This document shows, one piece after another, positions 23,725-23,833 of a stretch of DNA of 23,833 nt; within the stretch, counting starts at the first letter, position 1, and every line of letters starts with the position of its first letter. The notes below the pieces were generated by a model. It was given only the letters and a program-made list of their open reading frames with translations, did no database searches and was not told the DNA's origin. A program made the position numbers and the translations under genes. Origin of the DNA: JBCCYM01 sp039190005 (GTDB taxonomy: Bacteria > Pseudomonadota > Gammaproteobacteria > UBA12402). The stretch lies in the NCBI GenBank assembly GCA_039190005.1, contig JBCCYM010000022.1, positions 1-23,833 of the forward strand, in the 5' to 3' direction.

Positions 23725-23833
23725 CGCGCTATTTAGTTTTGCACAATTTGCCTAAGGTGATGAAAAAACTCAGAATATGCTTTTTAAAAAATGTTATTCA
23801 CAAAATAATGACATAAAACAATGATAACTAATT

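Overview
The window is about 24 kb of densely packed, AT-rich DNA that reads as the chromosome of a gammaproteobacterium. The gene content and order support this: perM-hda-nagZ-hpt, a riboswitch-controlled rib operon, and trxB divergent from ftsK-lolA-rarA, close to the E. coli arrangement around trxB/lrp/ftsK/lolA/rarA. The AT-rich base composition, an extended CsrA, several stand-alone SAM methyltransferases and an EexN-like lipoprotein are reminiscent of the Legionella/Coxiella side of the class. That placement is inference, not proof. No rRNA, tRNA, CRISPR array, phage gene or transposase gene is visible.

Layout. (1) 125-3474, plus strand: a tight operon of an AI-2E/PerM transporter, Hda, NagZ and a hypoxanthine/guanine phosphoribosyltransferase. 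(2) 3509-3543: a perfect 15-bp stem-loop between convergent hpt and ribH. (3) 7252-3554, minus strand: promoter, FMN riboswitch, then ribD-ribE-ribBA-ribH with overlapping or nearly touching genes, the main enzymes from GTP and ribulose 5-phosphate to riboflavin. The leader holds an alternative 10-bp pairing that competes with the aptamer. (4) 7269-7389: a small palindromic repeat containing two copies of a 19-bp palindrome. A 44-bp element with the same kind of ends lies at 23681-23724. (5) 7487-8299: a lone SAM methyltransferase. (6) csrA with a 100-residue product, a strong promoter, a GGA-rich leader and a possible 15-codon upstream ORF. It shares a bidirectional terminator with convergent trxB. 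(7) trxB and ftsK diverge around a 9-bp dyad. ftsK, lolA and rarA form one operon for chromosome segregation, outer-membrane lipoprotein transport and replication-fork maintenance. (8) 14264-17995, minus strand: an accessory block of an alpha/beta hydrolase, two SAM methyltransferases and a family-25 glycosyltransferase, followed by a plus-strand lipoprotein gene. (9) 23669-18508, minus strand: an AddA/RecB-like helicase-nuclease, YgfZ and an EamA-type transporter as a probable operon.

Most of the window is core housekeeping. The parts least explained by known systems are the hydrolase/methyltransferase/glycosyltransferase block, the csrA leader, the rib leader's competing helix and the paired palindromic elements.
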